64,000 nt of DNA from Ignavibacteriales bacterium (GTDB lineage: Bacteria; Bacteroidota; Ignavibacteria; Ignavibacteriales; Melioribacteraceae), in the NCBI GenBank assembly GCA_026390795.1, contig JAPLFG010000004.1, positions 124,001 to 188,000 on the forward strand. The letters are read 5' to 3'. The notes beneath the pieces are model-generated. The model saw only the letters and a list, made by a program, of their open reading frames with translations. It did not search any database and was not told the origin of the DNA. Within the stretch, counting starts at the first letter, position 1. Each line of letters starts with the position of its first letter. This document shows, piece after piece, positions 34,656 to 43,480 of this stretch. The position numbers and the translations under genes were made by a program.

Positions 34656-36008
34656 CTAAACATGCCGGTACTTTTCCCAGCTCCCAAACCGGAATTTTAT
34701 GAATATTACCAAAGCATATAAAACAACATAAAATGGAAGTGCCGACCAGGCACCTATTAATCCAAATTTTAGATAAACTCCGAAGAAGTAAGCAATTGGA
34801 ACAAATACAAACCAGTTTAAAATAACTTCGGAAATCATAACAAAAAGAGTCTGCCCCACTGCTTGTAATCCGTTTGCAAGCACAACTCCGATTGCATAAA
34901 AGATTTGTCCAAATCCGGCTATCCGCAGTGCCGGAACTGCAATTTCAATTATTTTATGATCATTGGTTAATAAGATTAAAATCAACCGTGGCGCGAAAAT
35001 AAAAATCATACCGATGAAAATCGTATAAAGGGTAGCAAGTTTGCTAGTTTCAAAACCGTAATGTTTAGCCTGCTCGATATTTTTGCTTCCGAGACTGTTT
35101 CCCACTAGAGTTTGTACTGCAATACCAAATCCGAAACAAGGCATTAATGAGAACTGCATAGATGAGAATACAATTGTGCTTGCCGCCTGGCTATCGGTTC
35201 CAATTAAACCTGTAATAGCTATGAAACTTAAAAAACCTACCAGTATAAAAATATTTTGAAGAGATACAGGTAAAGATATTCTGATTATTGACGATGCAAT
35301 ACTTTTAACAAAACTAAAATTTTTGAAATAGTGAAATTTATGCCTGAATGCAGGGAACATCGAAACAGTTAAATAAAATAATGCATCACAGAATGTTGCA
35401 ATAGTTGAACCTAAACCAGATCCGGCTAAACCCATTCCTTTAATTCCGAATCCACCATAAATTAAAATGTAGTTGAAAACAATATTCAAGAAATTTATTA
35501 AAACTGCCGAATACATGAATATTTTTGTTTTCCCTATACCAAAGAAAAAACCGCGGTACGAAACTGTAATAAGGAAAAATGGAAGCCCCATAAACCGGTA
35601 ATGAAGAAACTGCCCGGCATAAAACCCAACTTTTGGATCAACTGCGAAAAATCCCGCAATGTCAAAAGCAAAGAATACCACAATTGCGGATACAACAATT
35701 CCAATTAAGCAAGAGATGATTAAAGAAGTATTCAGAACTCTTCCGCATTCGTTGTAATCTTGTGCACCAAACCTACGGGCAATTAGAACATGTGTACCCG
35801 TAGCAAGACTTGAGAATAAACTTACAACAGCCCATGTTGCAATTACACCAATGCCCATTGCAGCCAAATAGTATTCTGCATTGTCCAAACGACCAACCAT
35901 TGCGGCATCAACTAGAGATACAACCATTTGCGAAGATAGACCTGCAATTGCGGGGAGTGCAAGTCTTAGTATGTATTTGTGATCTTTGGAGAACGGTTTT
36001 AATTTCAT
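34656..36008 (-). CDS. MATE-family multidrug/cation antiporter
   Basis: About 450 residues with twelve predicted helices, the NorM/DinF type that exports cationic compounds using Na+ or H+. Marks: LALPAIAGLSSQMVVSLVDAAMVGRL and LATGTHVLIARRFGAQ. The open frame extends to 36230, but those extra 74 residues run antisense across the start of the divergent helix-turn-helix gene and have no MATE counterpart; ATG at 36008 (MKLKPFSKDHKYILR) gives a normal family N-terminus. Confidence 0.9.
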   Translation of the reverse strand: MKLKPFSKDHKYILRLALPAIAGLSSQMVVSLVDAAMVGRLDNAEYYLAAMGIGVIATWAVVSLFSSLATGTHVLIARRFGAQDYNECGRVLNTSLIISCLIGIVVSAIVVFFAFDIAGFFAVDPKVGFYAGQFLHYRFMGLPFFLITVSYRGFFFGIGKTKIFMYSAVLINFLNIVFNYILIYGGFGIKGMGLAGSGLGSTIATFCDALFYLTVSMFPAFRHKFHYFKNFSFVKSIASSIIRISLPVSLQNIFILVGFLSFIAITGLIGTDSQAASTIVFSSMQFSLMPCFGFGIAVQTLVGNSLGSKNIEQAKHYGFETSKLATLYTIFIGMIFIFAPRLILILLTNDHKIIEIAVPALRIAGFGQIFYAIGVVLANGLQAVGQTLFVMISEVILNWFVFVPIAYFFGVYLKFGLIGAWSALPFYVVLYALVIFIKFRFGSWEKYRHV

Positions 36009-36183
36009 ACTTGGCAAAGATATTGAAATATTAGATACTTCAAAACTCCCAGAATAAGATTCATTAAGAATAATTAAAGTAATTTTGTCCGAATATTTCC
36101 CATCTAGAATAAACTTGCCAAGAGTAGTCATGTTTGTTATTTTGCAATTGGTAACTGCTTTACAATAGAGGAAATAATTCATA

Positions 36184-36729
36184 GTGACAAAGCAGGAAGA
36201 AGTAAAATATCTTATCCATACGCTTGGCATTAAACTTAGTCTGATTGCCGAGAAACTGGATATGAAAATTCAAACGCTTCATTACCTTTTAAATGAAAGC
36301 CCTCAATTTGACGACGACCTTTACCATCAAATCAAAAAAATCATTGACGAGTATCAATTCGAATTAAACTTATTTGAAGATTCACATCCGGATAATTTAG
36401 ATTTGTTTACTGATGAAAAATTACAGATGGGTGTAGGCGAGCGAATGCGGTTTTTTGCAAAAAAAAAATACGGCACTCTTAAAAAACTTGCCGACGCAAT
36501 GTTGATTTCACCTCAGCAATTGCAGCAGTATATCAGCGGAAAACGGGAGCCGGGCACAAGAATATTAGCAAAACTACTCCGACTTGGATGCGATGTAAAC
36601 TGGCTGCTTGGCGGAAAAGAATCTGTTGAGTCATATAAAATTTACAAACTGGAAAGTGAATTACGGAAATTACAGAGCAGTTTTTCACAAATTGCCGAAT
36701 TGACAAAAAAAGTTGAAAGCGGGCATTAA
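36184..36729 (+). CDS. Helix-turn-helix (XRE-like) regulator with C-terminal helix
   Basis: 181 residues. An N-terminal segment (LIHTLGIKLSLIAEKLDMKIQTLHYLL) and a second segment (GTLKKLADAMLISPQQLQQYISGKREPGTRILAKLLRLGCDVNWLL) both look like XRE-type DNA-binding units; the second is the stronger match, and the WLLGG end is typical. A coiled-coil-like helix follows. Start is GTG at 36184 with GAGGA upstream. It is divergent from the MATE gene and may regulate it. Its last codons lie inside the 142-bp palindrome. Confidence 0.75.
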   Translation: MTKQEEVKYLIHTLGIKLSLIAEKLDMKIQTLHYLLNESPQFDDDLYHQIKKIIDEYQFELNLFEDSHPDNLDLFTDEKLQMGVGERMRFFAKKKYGTLKKLADAMLISPQQLQQYISGKREPGTRILAKLLRLGCDVNWLLGGKESVESYKIYKLESELRKLQSSFSQIAELTKKVESGH

Positions 36730-36846
36730 TTAATTTTTGAGTTCACTGAATAAATTAGAACAAAAAAAGCGACTTAAGTCGCTTTTTTTGTTCTAATTTA
36801 TTCAGTGAACTCAAAAATTAATTAATGCCCGCTTTCAACTTTTTTT
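36705..36846. repeat. Perfect 142-bp palindrome (71-bp arms, no spacer)
   Basis: Centred between 36775 and 36776 (GACTT|AAGTC). Left arm 36705-36775 includes the last 25 bases of the helix-turn-helix gene; right arm 36776-36846 is its exact reverse complement as far as a mismatch at 36704/36847. The centre, AAAAAAAGCGACTTAAGTCG followed by CTTTTTTT, is a good bidirectional terminator. Confidence 0.95.
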
Positions 36847-37017
36847 ACTTCTATTCTCAAATTCTTTAATGAACACTAATTCCCAGGGAATTCCATTCTT
36901 GGTTGAAATTGAATATCCAGAATTGTGCTATGATAATCTTTTTAATGGATTGTTGCTGTGACCAATATAATATTTTCTGGTGGTTTTACTTTCTAATATG
37001 TATACAGAAAAACTCAT
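36835..37017 (-). pseudogene. Remnant of a GIY-YIG endonuclease gene
   Basis: On the minus strand from ATG 37017: MSFSVYILESKTTRKYYIG, then HSNNPLKRLS, an in-frame TAG (probably from CAG), then HNSGYSISTKNGIPWELVFI and KEFENRSKK. This is the N-terminal half of a single-domain GIY-YIG protein (UvrC/SLX1-like), including YYIG and the NNPLKRL helix. After RSKK the frame runs into the right arm of the palindrome and stops, so the C-terminal region is missing. Confidence 0.8.
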
Positions 37018-37036
37018 TAATCAAGTCAATCTCTAG

Positions 37037-37109
<73 letters not shown>

Positions 37110-37366
37110 ATAATTATCCAATAATTTCTGATAATTAATTTTCTGAGCTAAAACTAACTATACAAAATCTTTTTGTCAATCATTAATCCCATTGCTAATT
37201 CATTTATTCTTCAAATCCAGCTTAATCACCGAGTAAGAATATTATAATAAAATTTATAATTGGAACATCTACCTTTCTCTTTAGTAATATAATTGATAAT
37301 TTCAGATTGATAAATAATTGGATTAAACTCCAAACTGAAATATCTTTAAGCCAACAAAATAAGATA

Positions 37367-37780
37367 ATGATGAAATTCCAACTCCCAGCAACACTTCTTC
37401 TTATTGCAGCATTTACCGCTACGTGTTTTATTTCTGCATGCGATGATACATCGAACATTACCAATATTGATAATGTGGTGATACCATCGAAGAATGTTAG
37501 TTACTCACAACATATTCAGCCGATATTCACGGCCAAATGTACACAGTCCGGCTGTCACGACGATCAGACACACACCAGCAATTTAAGTTTGACTTCATAT
37601 TCAAACACTACTGCCAGTTATTTAGTTGTGGCTGCAGGCTTTCCGCAAAACAGTTTGCTGGTATTAACTACTCAAGGATTAACAACTAATCCGATGCCGC
37701 CTATCGGCTATCCTCCATTAATAAAAAATCAAATTGATGGGATAAAGATATGGGTACAAGAAGGTGCTAAAAATAACTGA
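37367..37780 (+). CDS. Lipoprotein with a cytochrome-c-like CX4CH motif
   Basis: About 138 residues. Lipoprotein signal (ATCFISAC), then YSQHIQPIFTAKCTQSGCHDD. The sequence C-TQSG-CH looks like a heme-attachment site with four intervening residues, one or two more than usual, in a context (HIQPIFTAKC) typical of single-heme domains in Bacteroidota. A distal Met could be in NPMPP. Heme binding is likely but not certain. The ATG at 37367 is followed by an in-frame ATG; the longer frame begins at 37307. Confidence 0.75.
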   Translation: MMKFQLPATLLLIAAFTATCFISACDDTSNITNIDNVVIPSKNVSYSQHIQPIFTAKCTQSGCHDDQTHTSNLSLTSYSNTTASYLVVAAGFPQNSLLVLTTQGLTTNPMPPIGYPPLIKNQIDGIKIWVQEGAKNN

Positions 37781-38228
37781 TATCAATTCAGGTGTTTATC
37801 TTCTTGAAATTTTTGCTTCCGAACCGTTCAAAGTGGAGATAGAAAATTTCAAGGATAAAATTTTTCCGCCGGGATATTATTATTATTCCGGAAGCGCTCA
37901 GAAAAACTTAGATCATCGAGTCGAACGACATCAGCAAGAATCTAAAAATATCCACTGGCATATCGACCACGTAACTTCAATCCCCTCAAATAAAATAAAA
38001 GCTATATTTCTTTTTGAAGGTGCAAATAAAAATTTTGAATGCGCAGTAGTTCGAGAACTGACGGAAAATTTTAAATTAAAATCCGCCGCAAAAGGATTTG
38101 GTAATAGCGATTGCCGCAGATGTCTGTCTCACTTACTCTATTGCAAACAGAGAATGACTCACAGCCATTTCATAGCACGATACCAGTCTACAGTTCGTTT
38201 AATGCCGTCCTCCAATGAAACAGTTTGA
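37764..38228 (+). CDS. DUF123 (GIY-YIG-like) protein
   Basis: 154 residues with the DUF123 pattern: INSGVYLLEIFA, FPPGYYYYSGSAQKNLDHRVERHQ and NIHWHIDHVTSIP. DUF123 is a GIY-YIG-like nuclease fold often joined to endonuclease III; here it stands alone. It overlaps the heme-motif lipoprotein gene by 17 bp and the convergent CerR-like gene by 70 bp; the domain finishes before the second overlap. Confidence 0.8.
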   Translation: MLKITDINSGVYLLEIFASEPFKVEIENFKDKIFPPGYYYYSGSAQKNLDHRVERHQQESKNIHWHIDHVTSIPSNKIKAIFLFEGANKNFECAVVRELTENFKLKSAAKGFGNSDCRRCLSHLLYCKQRMTHSHFIARYQSTVRLMPSSNETV

Positions 38229-39145
38229 TGATATCCTAAATCACGAACAGCTTTGGAAACATCACAAGTCCATGCTTTCTGAACAAAGTCCCTGGCTTTT
38301 TCCAAATTAAATGTGGCTGCTTTCGAACTGAACATAGCCAGAAATTGTGCTACAGATGCAATAGTGTAAACTGTAAAATGAGGGATCTTAATAGTGAGCG
38401 CTCTTTTACCAATTGCACGATGGCTAACATCACCAATCTGCTGCCAGTCGTAATACTGTTCAGTGCCGATAAAATAAGTTTGTCCAATTGCTTTTTCCGA
38501 AATAGCCGCCAGGTACATTCCTTGTACCAAATCCTCAACATGAACCAGACTTAATTCTTTTTTTGTAAGGCCTATCAATCCCATGAGACCTTGCTTGTAT
38601 GTCTTAAAGAAAAGATAAATCTCCGTGTCCCGCTCTCCAAATACAGCTGGCGGGCGGATAATTGTGATACGAAGTTTGTCCATGTATGTTTTAGCCAACC
38701 GTTCCTGTGCTAATTTACTTTTCCCGTAACGGGTAATTGGATGCTCAGGAGTTTCTTCATTAACCGGTTTTCCATCTAGGGATGGACCGCACGCTGTCTG
38801 GCTGCTAACAATCACCACTTTTTGAATATTAGGATTTACTTCACACAAAACATCAAGTAGTACACGGGTAGTTTCAACATTTCCCTTGAAGTAATCTTTT
38901 TCATCTTTTGCCTTTACTACACCGGCAATATGAAATAGATAATCAGCATTTTTCAATATTTTTTTGAGAGCATCTTTATCAAACAAACCGCAATCAAAAA
39001 TTTCCAAAGATTTATTTTCTAGCCAGCGTTTTGAACTGGTACCGCGTAAAATACATCTCACTTCATGGCCTTCAGCAAGAAGTTTATCAACAACATGACT
39101 ACCTACAAAGCCGGACGCTCCTGTTACAACCGAGATTTTTTTCAT
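38159..39145 (-). CDS. cerR: NAD-dependent epimerase/dehydratase, candidate ceramide reductase CerR
   Basis: About 328 residues, extended SDR. NAD-binding VVTGASGFVGSHVVDKLL, SSQTACG and the catalytic RYGKSK (YxxxK). In Caulobacter and Bacteroides the reductase that turns oxidised ceramide into dihydroceramide is such a protein encoded near serine palmitoyltransferase. Here it is divergent from that gene, with only about 120 bp between them, which supports this call; specificity is inference. ATG 39145 was chosen over 39199 because MKKISVVTGASG is the normal N-terminus. Confidence 0.75.
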   Translation of the reverse strand: MKKISVVTGASGFVGSHVVDKLLAEGHEVRCILRGTSSKRWLENKSLEIFDCGLFDKDALKKILKNADYLFHIAGVVKAKDEKDYFKGNVETTRVLLDVLCEVNPNIQKVVIVSSQTACGPSLDGKPVNEETPEHPITRYGKSKLAQERLAKTYMDKLRITIIRPPAVFGERDTEIYLFFKTYKQGLMGLIGLTKKELSLVHVEDLVQGMYLAAISEKAIGQTYFIGTEQYYDWQQIGDVSHRAIGKRALTIKIPHFTVYTIASVAQFLAMFSSKAATFNLEKARDFVQKAWTCDVSKAVRDLGYHQTVSLEDGIKRTVDWYRAMKWL

Positions 39146-39264
39146 AACCATTCTATTAATTAGTAATTTATTTTCTTTATATTGCCAAACGAAATTCAAT
39201 TAATCCAATTTCATTCAAGCCAAAAATAGATAATTTCACTATAGAAAAATAATCCGGAGGTATT

Positions 39265-40458
39265 TTGGACTTATTTAAGAAATGTTATGACTTCACACGC
39301 GCAGACGATATTAAGGCTTTAGGATTATATCCTTACTTTCGCGCAATTGAAGCAAATGAAGGACCAGTTGTTCAGATTGAGGGGAAAAAAGTTGTAATGG
39401 CCGGTTCCAACAATTATTTAGGTTTAACCGCTCATCCAAAAGTTAAAGAAGCAGCGTTAGAGGCAGTAAAAAAATATGGAACAGGATGTTCCGGATCTCG
39501 CTATTTGACCGGTACATTGGATTTACATGTAGAACTTGAAAACAGACTCGCAAAGTTTTTTGGCACCGAAGCCGTTTTGCTTTTCAGTACCGGTTATCAA
39601 ACAGCTCAAGGTATTATTCCTACTCTCGTACAAGGCAAAAGCGAATATGTTATTTCTGATAAGGATAATCATGCATGCATAGTTGCTGGCCAGGTTATGG
39701 CAAAAGGTTTAACAGCAAATCTTGAACGTTATAAGCATAACGATATGGCTGACTTGGAAAGAGTTTTAAGCAAACTCCCTATCGATGCTCCTAAATTAAT
39801 AGTTAGTGACGGAGTTTTCAGCACTGGCGGAGAGATCGTTCACTTACCTGAGCTTGTTGCCCTTGCGAAAAAATATAACGCGCGTACATTAATTGACGAC
39901 GCACATTCTGTCGGAGTGATTGGTAAAGGCGGAAGAGGAACTGCAAGCGAATTCAATTTGGAAAAAGAAGTTGATCTTACTATGGGAACATTCAGTAAAA
40001 CATTCGCATCTTTAGGTGGTTTTGTTGCTGGCGAAGAACGCGTTATCAATTATCTTAAACATCATTCTTCTGCTTTGATTTTCAGCGCGTCCCCTACCCC
40101 GGCTTCAGTTGCCTCTGCGCTTGCAGCATTAAATATTCTCGAAGAGGAACCTTGGCGTGTTGAAAAACTTATTAGGAATTCAAATAAAATGCGCAAAGAA
40201 TTATCCGGAGCCGGTTTCAAAATAATTGACGGAAGAACTGCTATTGTTCCGGTTATTGTCGGTAATGATGAGCTGGCATTTGCCATGTGGCGTAAGCTTT
40301 ATGATTCCGGCGTCTTTGTGAACGTTTTTATTTCACCTGGTGTTCCGCAAGGAAGGCAAATGATGAGAACTAGTTATATGTCAAGCCATGAAGATGAGCA
40401 TCTTGATTTCATAATTGATGCTTTTAAAAAAGTCGGGAAAGAAATCGGCCTGATTTAA
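39265..40458 (+). CDS. spt: Serine palmitoyltransferase (bacterial)
   Basis: 397-residue PLP-dependent alpha-oxoamine synthase. It condenses serine with palmitoyl-CoA or acyl-ACP to 3-oxosphinganine, the first step of sphingolipid synthesis. The PLP lysine is in [11 protein letters not shown], with [10 protein letters not shown] and SNNYLGL. The N-terminal [26 protein letters not shown] is characteristic of bacterial Spt instead of the KBL/BioF relatives. TTG start at 39265 with a GGAGG site at 39256-39260. Confidence 0.88.
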   Translation: MDLFKKCYDFTRADDIKALGLYPYFRAIEANEGPVVQIEGKKVVMAGSNNYLGLTAHPKVKEAALEAVKKYGTGCSGSRYLTGTLDLHVELENRLAKFFGTEAVLLFSTGYQTAQGIIPTLVQGKSEYVISDKDNHACIVAGQVMAKGLTANLERYKHNDMADLERVLSKLPIDAPKLIVSDGVFSTGGEIVHLPELVALAKKYNARTLIDDAHSVGVIGKGGRGTASEFNLEKEVDLTMGTFSKTFASLGGFVAGEERVINYLKHHSSALIFSASPTPASVASALAALNILEEEPWRVEKLIRNSNKMRKELSGAGFKIIDGRTAIVPVIVGNDELAFAMWRKLYDSGVFVNVFISPGVPQGRQMMRTSYMSSHEDEHLDFIIDAFKKVGKEIGLI

Positions 40459-40478
40459 CAAGTCAAGCTTAATTTTGA

Positions 40479-40508
40479 AAGCATACTTTATGCGGGTATG
40501 CTTTTTTT
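40479..40508 (+). terminator. Rho-independent terminator after spt
   Basis: AAGCATAC and GTATGCTT form an 8-bp stem with a nine-base loop, followed by seven T. It lies between spt and the next gene, so the latter may be expressed by read-through or its own promoter. Confidence 0.85.
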
Positions 40509-40527
40509 ATAGCTGTGCGGAGAGAGT

Positions 40528-41649
40528 ATGTCGGAAATAAATATCAAAATAGTTCAATCGAAAAAAGATATTGATACTTTCATCAAATTTGCATGGAAAA
40601 TTTATGCAGACGACAAGTATTGGGTGGCACCACTTATTTATGATAAGAAAAAAATATTAGACCGTAAGAAAAATCCGTTTTTCAAACATGCAGAAATGGA
40701 AATGTATCTTGCAGAAAAAGACGGTGAACTTGTTGGAAGAATTGCCGCAATTAAGAACGATCTCCACAACAAATATCATAACGATAACGTAGGTTTCTTT
40801 GGATTTTTTGAATGTATAAATGATCAAGAAGTAGCAAATAAACTATTTGATACTGCTAAAGCCTGGCTTCTTAAACAAGGCTGCAATGCAATGCGCGGAC
40901 CTGCCAATCCTTCCTCTAATGATGAATACGCGATGCTGCTAGAAGGATTTGATGATGAGCCCAGATTATTGATGACATACAATCCCAAGTATTATCTAAC
41001 ACTTTGCGATAATTACGGTCTTCAGAAAGTAAAAGATCTTTACGCTTACAAACTTGAAAATTCAAAAGTAGTTGGTTCTGAAAAATTAAAAAGAGTCGCG
41101 GAGATAGCTCAGAAACGTTCCGGCATAAAAATTTATTCGATGAATATGAAAGAGTTCAACAAAGAACTCGACAAAGTAAAATTTGTTTATAATAAAGCAT
41201 GGGCTCCTAATTGGGGTTTTGTCCCTTTTACTGAAGAAGAAATAGATACGATGGCAAAAGATCTAAAACCACTTGTTGAACCATCCTTAGTGTTGTTTGG
41301 AGAGATTGAAAATAAGCTCGTAGGCTTTGCACTTGTTATGTTGGATTACAATCAAATATTTAAATCGATGAACGGAAGACTTTTCCCTTTCGGATTCTTA
41401 AAGCTTTTTACGCAGAAGAAAAAAATTACGTGGTCACGCATTTTAACTCTCGGGATAATTCCCGAATATCAGAAGCGTGGACTTGATGCGGTATTCTATT
41501 GGGAGATAGTTAACCGTGCGGCTAATATTGGTATCTTACTTGGTGAAGCGAGCTGGATTTTAGAAGATAATGAAATGATGAACCGCGGCGCAGAAGTGAT
41601 GAACGGTGAGATTTATAAAAAATATAGAGTTTATCAGATTCCCATCTGA
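40528..41649 (+). CDS. GNAT-family acyltransferase, candidate bacterial ceramide synthase
   Basis: 373 residues, GNAT fold with an N-terminal half that contributes WVAPLIYDKKKILDRKKNPFFKHAEM and a C-terminal half ending ILTLGIIPEYQKRGLDAVFY. Proteins of this kind are common beside spt in Bacteroidota; the ceramide synthase (bCerS) of Caulobacter is also GNAT-like. I infer N-acylation of the sphingoid base, but other acyl acceptors are possible. GGAGAG precedes the ATG. Confidence 0.7.
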   Translation: MSEINIKIVQSKKDIDTFIKFAWKIYADDKYWVAPLIYDKKKILDRKKNPFFKHAEMEMYLAEKDGELVGRIAAIKNDLHNKYHNDNVGFFGFFECINDQEVANKLFDTAKAWLLKQGCNAMRGPANPSSNDEYAMLLEGFDDEPRLLMTYNPKYYLTLCDNYGLQKVKDLYAYKLENSKVVGSEKLKRVAEIAQKRSGIKIYSMNMKEFNKELDKVKFVYNKAWAPNWGFVPFTEEEIDTMAKDLKPLVEPSLVLFGEIENKLVGFALVMLDYNQIFKSMNGRLFPFGFLKLFTQKKKITWSRILTLGIIPEYQKRGLDAVFYWEIVNRAANIGILLGEASWILEDNEMMNRGAEVMNGEIYKKYRVYQIPI

Positions 41650-41686
41650 TAATTAACAACTGATGGACGTTATCAACTTTTAGATT

Positions 41687-42580
41687 TTATTTTAGCGCTT
41701 CATCATACTTCGATATATGAGATGGGTCTACCTTTTTAAGAATTGAAAAAACTGATTTATCCGGATAACCTTTTAGAATTTCTACGAACTCACCTGCTTT
41801 AGCATCAAAAAAGACTTTCATTAAGACACTTCGAGTGTCAATTTGGTCTTTCATTTTTTCCAAATCATATATCAATTTCAGTATGTTGTTGTAAGCAAGT
41901 TGCCTTTGGTCTTTGTCCAATAGTAAATCCAAACCGTTATAGTGGTAATTAAAATAGTCCTGTCTAAATAACTGATACTTTGTGTTCAATAAATTATCGA
42001 TCAGGGCACGTCTGTTATATGCGGTGCTTTCTAACTGCCACCCTTTAGAAAATGAACTACTACCACCTTTTAAAGCAATTTCCAAATCTTTTTGAAAATA
42101 CTCCGTACCGTCTAAAGGTCCAAACGAATCAGCATCAAAACCAATAATAAGATAAGCGTAATAATCCAGCAAACTTGTTAGAGGGTCAAAATCGGTTTGG
42201 TTAAAATACATTGCCTGGTTCTTCTGATATTTGAATTGCCAGCTGTTATCCATTATGCTCATCATAAGAGAACTTAATTGAGACCCATGAATTGGACGCT
42301 GGCTTGCTACAACCAATTGTGTGGTATATGTTGTTTCATCGGGCGAATTAGTAAAGAAAATATTGAAAGTACATTTAATACGGTCCCCTTCCCACGCTTT
42401 GTTTGTGAACTTCGAATTATTCAAATAATCTTGAATCTGATTTTTAAAATTGTCTAACCGGTCACGCGCAGAAGTTTCAAGTTGTTCAACATTAACTATA
42501 ACTGTTGCGTCCAGTTCCTGTGCTGCCACAATCATTGGGAATACAAATAAACAGATGATTAAAAGCACTGTTTTTTTCAT
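41687..42580 (-). CDS. DUF4835 protein (secreted, Bacteroidota type)
   Basis: About 297 residues with a signal peptide (MKKTVLLIICLFVFPMIVAAQ) and the DUF4835 pattern ELDATVIVNVEQLETSARDRLDNFKNQIQDYLNNSKFT, CTFNIFFTNSP, YYAYLIIGFDADSF. Widely conserved in Bacteroidota; function unknown. ATG at 42580 preceded by GGAG. Confidence 0.85.
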   Translation of the reverse strand: MKKTVLLIICLFVFPMIVAAQELDATVIVNVEQLETSARDRLDNFKNQIQDYLNNSKFTNKAWEGDRIKCTFNIFFTNSPDETTYTTQLVVASQRPIHGSQLSSLMMSIMDNSWQFKYQKNQAMYFNQTDFDPLTSLLDYYAYLIIGFDADSFGPLDGTEYFQKDLEIALKGGSSSFSKGWQLESTAYNRRALIDNLLNTKYQLFRQDYFNYHYNGLDLLLDKDQRQLAYNNILKLIYDLEKMKDQIDTRSVLMKVFFDAKAGEFVEILKGYPDKSVFSILKKVDPSHISKYDEALK

Positions 42581-42658
42581 TACCCGCACTCCAAGTTATT
42601 TTCCTAATTCAAGATATAGATTTGGAAAAAATTAAACAATGGTTTAAATTATAACCGT

Positions 42659-43480
42659 ATGAAAAGAGTTTTAGCAACTTTGTTTGTTTTACTCTTCTTA
42701 TTCTGTAATTGTTTCGGGCAAATGGGAGTGGGCGCGAGAGAAATTTCTTTAGCCCGTTCAAATCTTTCCTCTTCTAATGATGTCTTCTCTCTCTTTAACA
42801 ACCCGGCAGGACTTTCCATAATCAAATTTAGAGAAATAGGAATATTTTATTCGCCTGCTCCATTTGGTTTAAGCGAACTTTCTAATGCTGCTGCTGTCTA
42901 TTGCGAGCCGACTTCACTCGGTTCATTTAGCGGCGGTTTTAGTTTATATGGATTCGATCTCTATAAAGAAACTGAAATTACTATAGGTTTCGGAAGATCA
43001 TTATCAAAAAATCTTTCAGTCGGACTGACTACAACATTCCATAATGTCTCCATCAAAAATTACGGAAGCAAAGGAATCTTGATTTTCAATCTAGGTGCAA
43101 TTGCAAGGTTGAATGATCTTTTAGGATTCGGTTTTTTGATTGAGAACATTACGCGTTCGACTATTGGGAATGAGTCTAACCAGATTCCGACCGTTATATG
43201 GCTTGGAACAGATCTTCATTTCACAAAAAAGATTTCATTTAATGCAGCAATACAAAAAGAGATTGGGTTCAATCCTTCGCTCCGTTTAGGAACGGAATAT
43301 TCGATTCTTGATTTTTTAATACTCCGCATTGGAGTATCCGGCGAGCCTGATACTTACTGTGGCGGTTTCGGGATTGTATATAATTTTATACAAGCTGATT
43401 ATGCAGTTTCATCCCACCCCGATCTTGGTTTAACTCATCAGCTCGGATTGATCATTAGATTTATCAAAGATGAAAAATGA
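42659..43480 (+). CDS. Outer-membrane beta-barrel protein (PorV/UPF0164-like)
   Basis: 273 residues. A signal peptide (VLATLFVLLFLFCNCFG) then MGVGAREISLARSNLSSSNDVFSLFNNPAGLS, which is the opening motif of the PorV/PorQ-type barrel family, followed by repeated amphipathic strands. The last residues overlap the start of the next gene by 4 bp, so the two are coupled. Confidence 0.75.
   Translation: MKRVLATLFVLLFLFCNCFGQMGVGAREISLARSNLSSSNDVFSLFNNPAGLSIIKFREIGIFYSPAPFGLSELSNAAAVYCEPTSLGSFSGGFSLYGFDLYKETEITIGFGRSLSKNLSVGLTTTFHNVSIKNYGSKGILIFNLGAIARLNDLLGFGFLIENITRSTIGNESNQIPTVIWLGTDLHFTKKISFNAAIQKEIGFNPSLRLGTEYSILDFLILRIGVSGEPDTYCGGFGIVYNFIQADYAVSSHPDLGLTHQLGLIIRFIKDEK

Noticed and set aside
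36009-36230. N-terminal extension of the MATE protein
   Set aside because: No family counterpart and antisense to the start of the divergent regulator gene.
36705-36846. Palindrome as terminal inverted repeats of an insertion sequence
   Set aside because: The arms meet with no transposase or cargo between them and include coding bases of the neighbouring gene.
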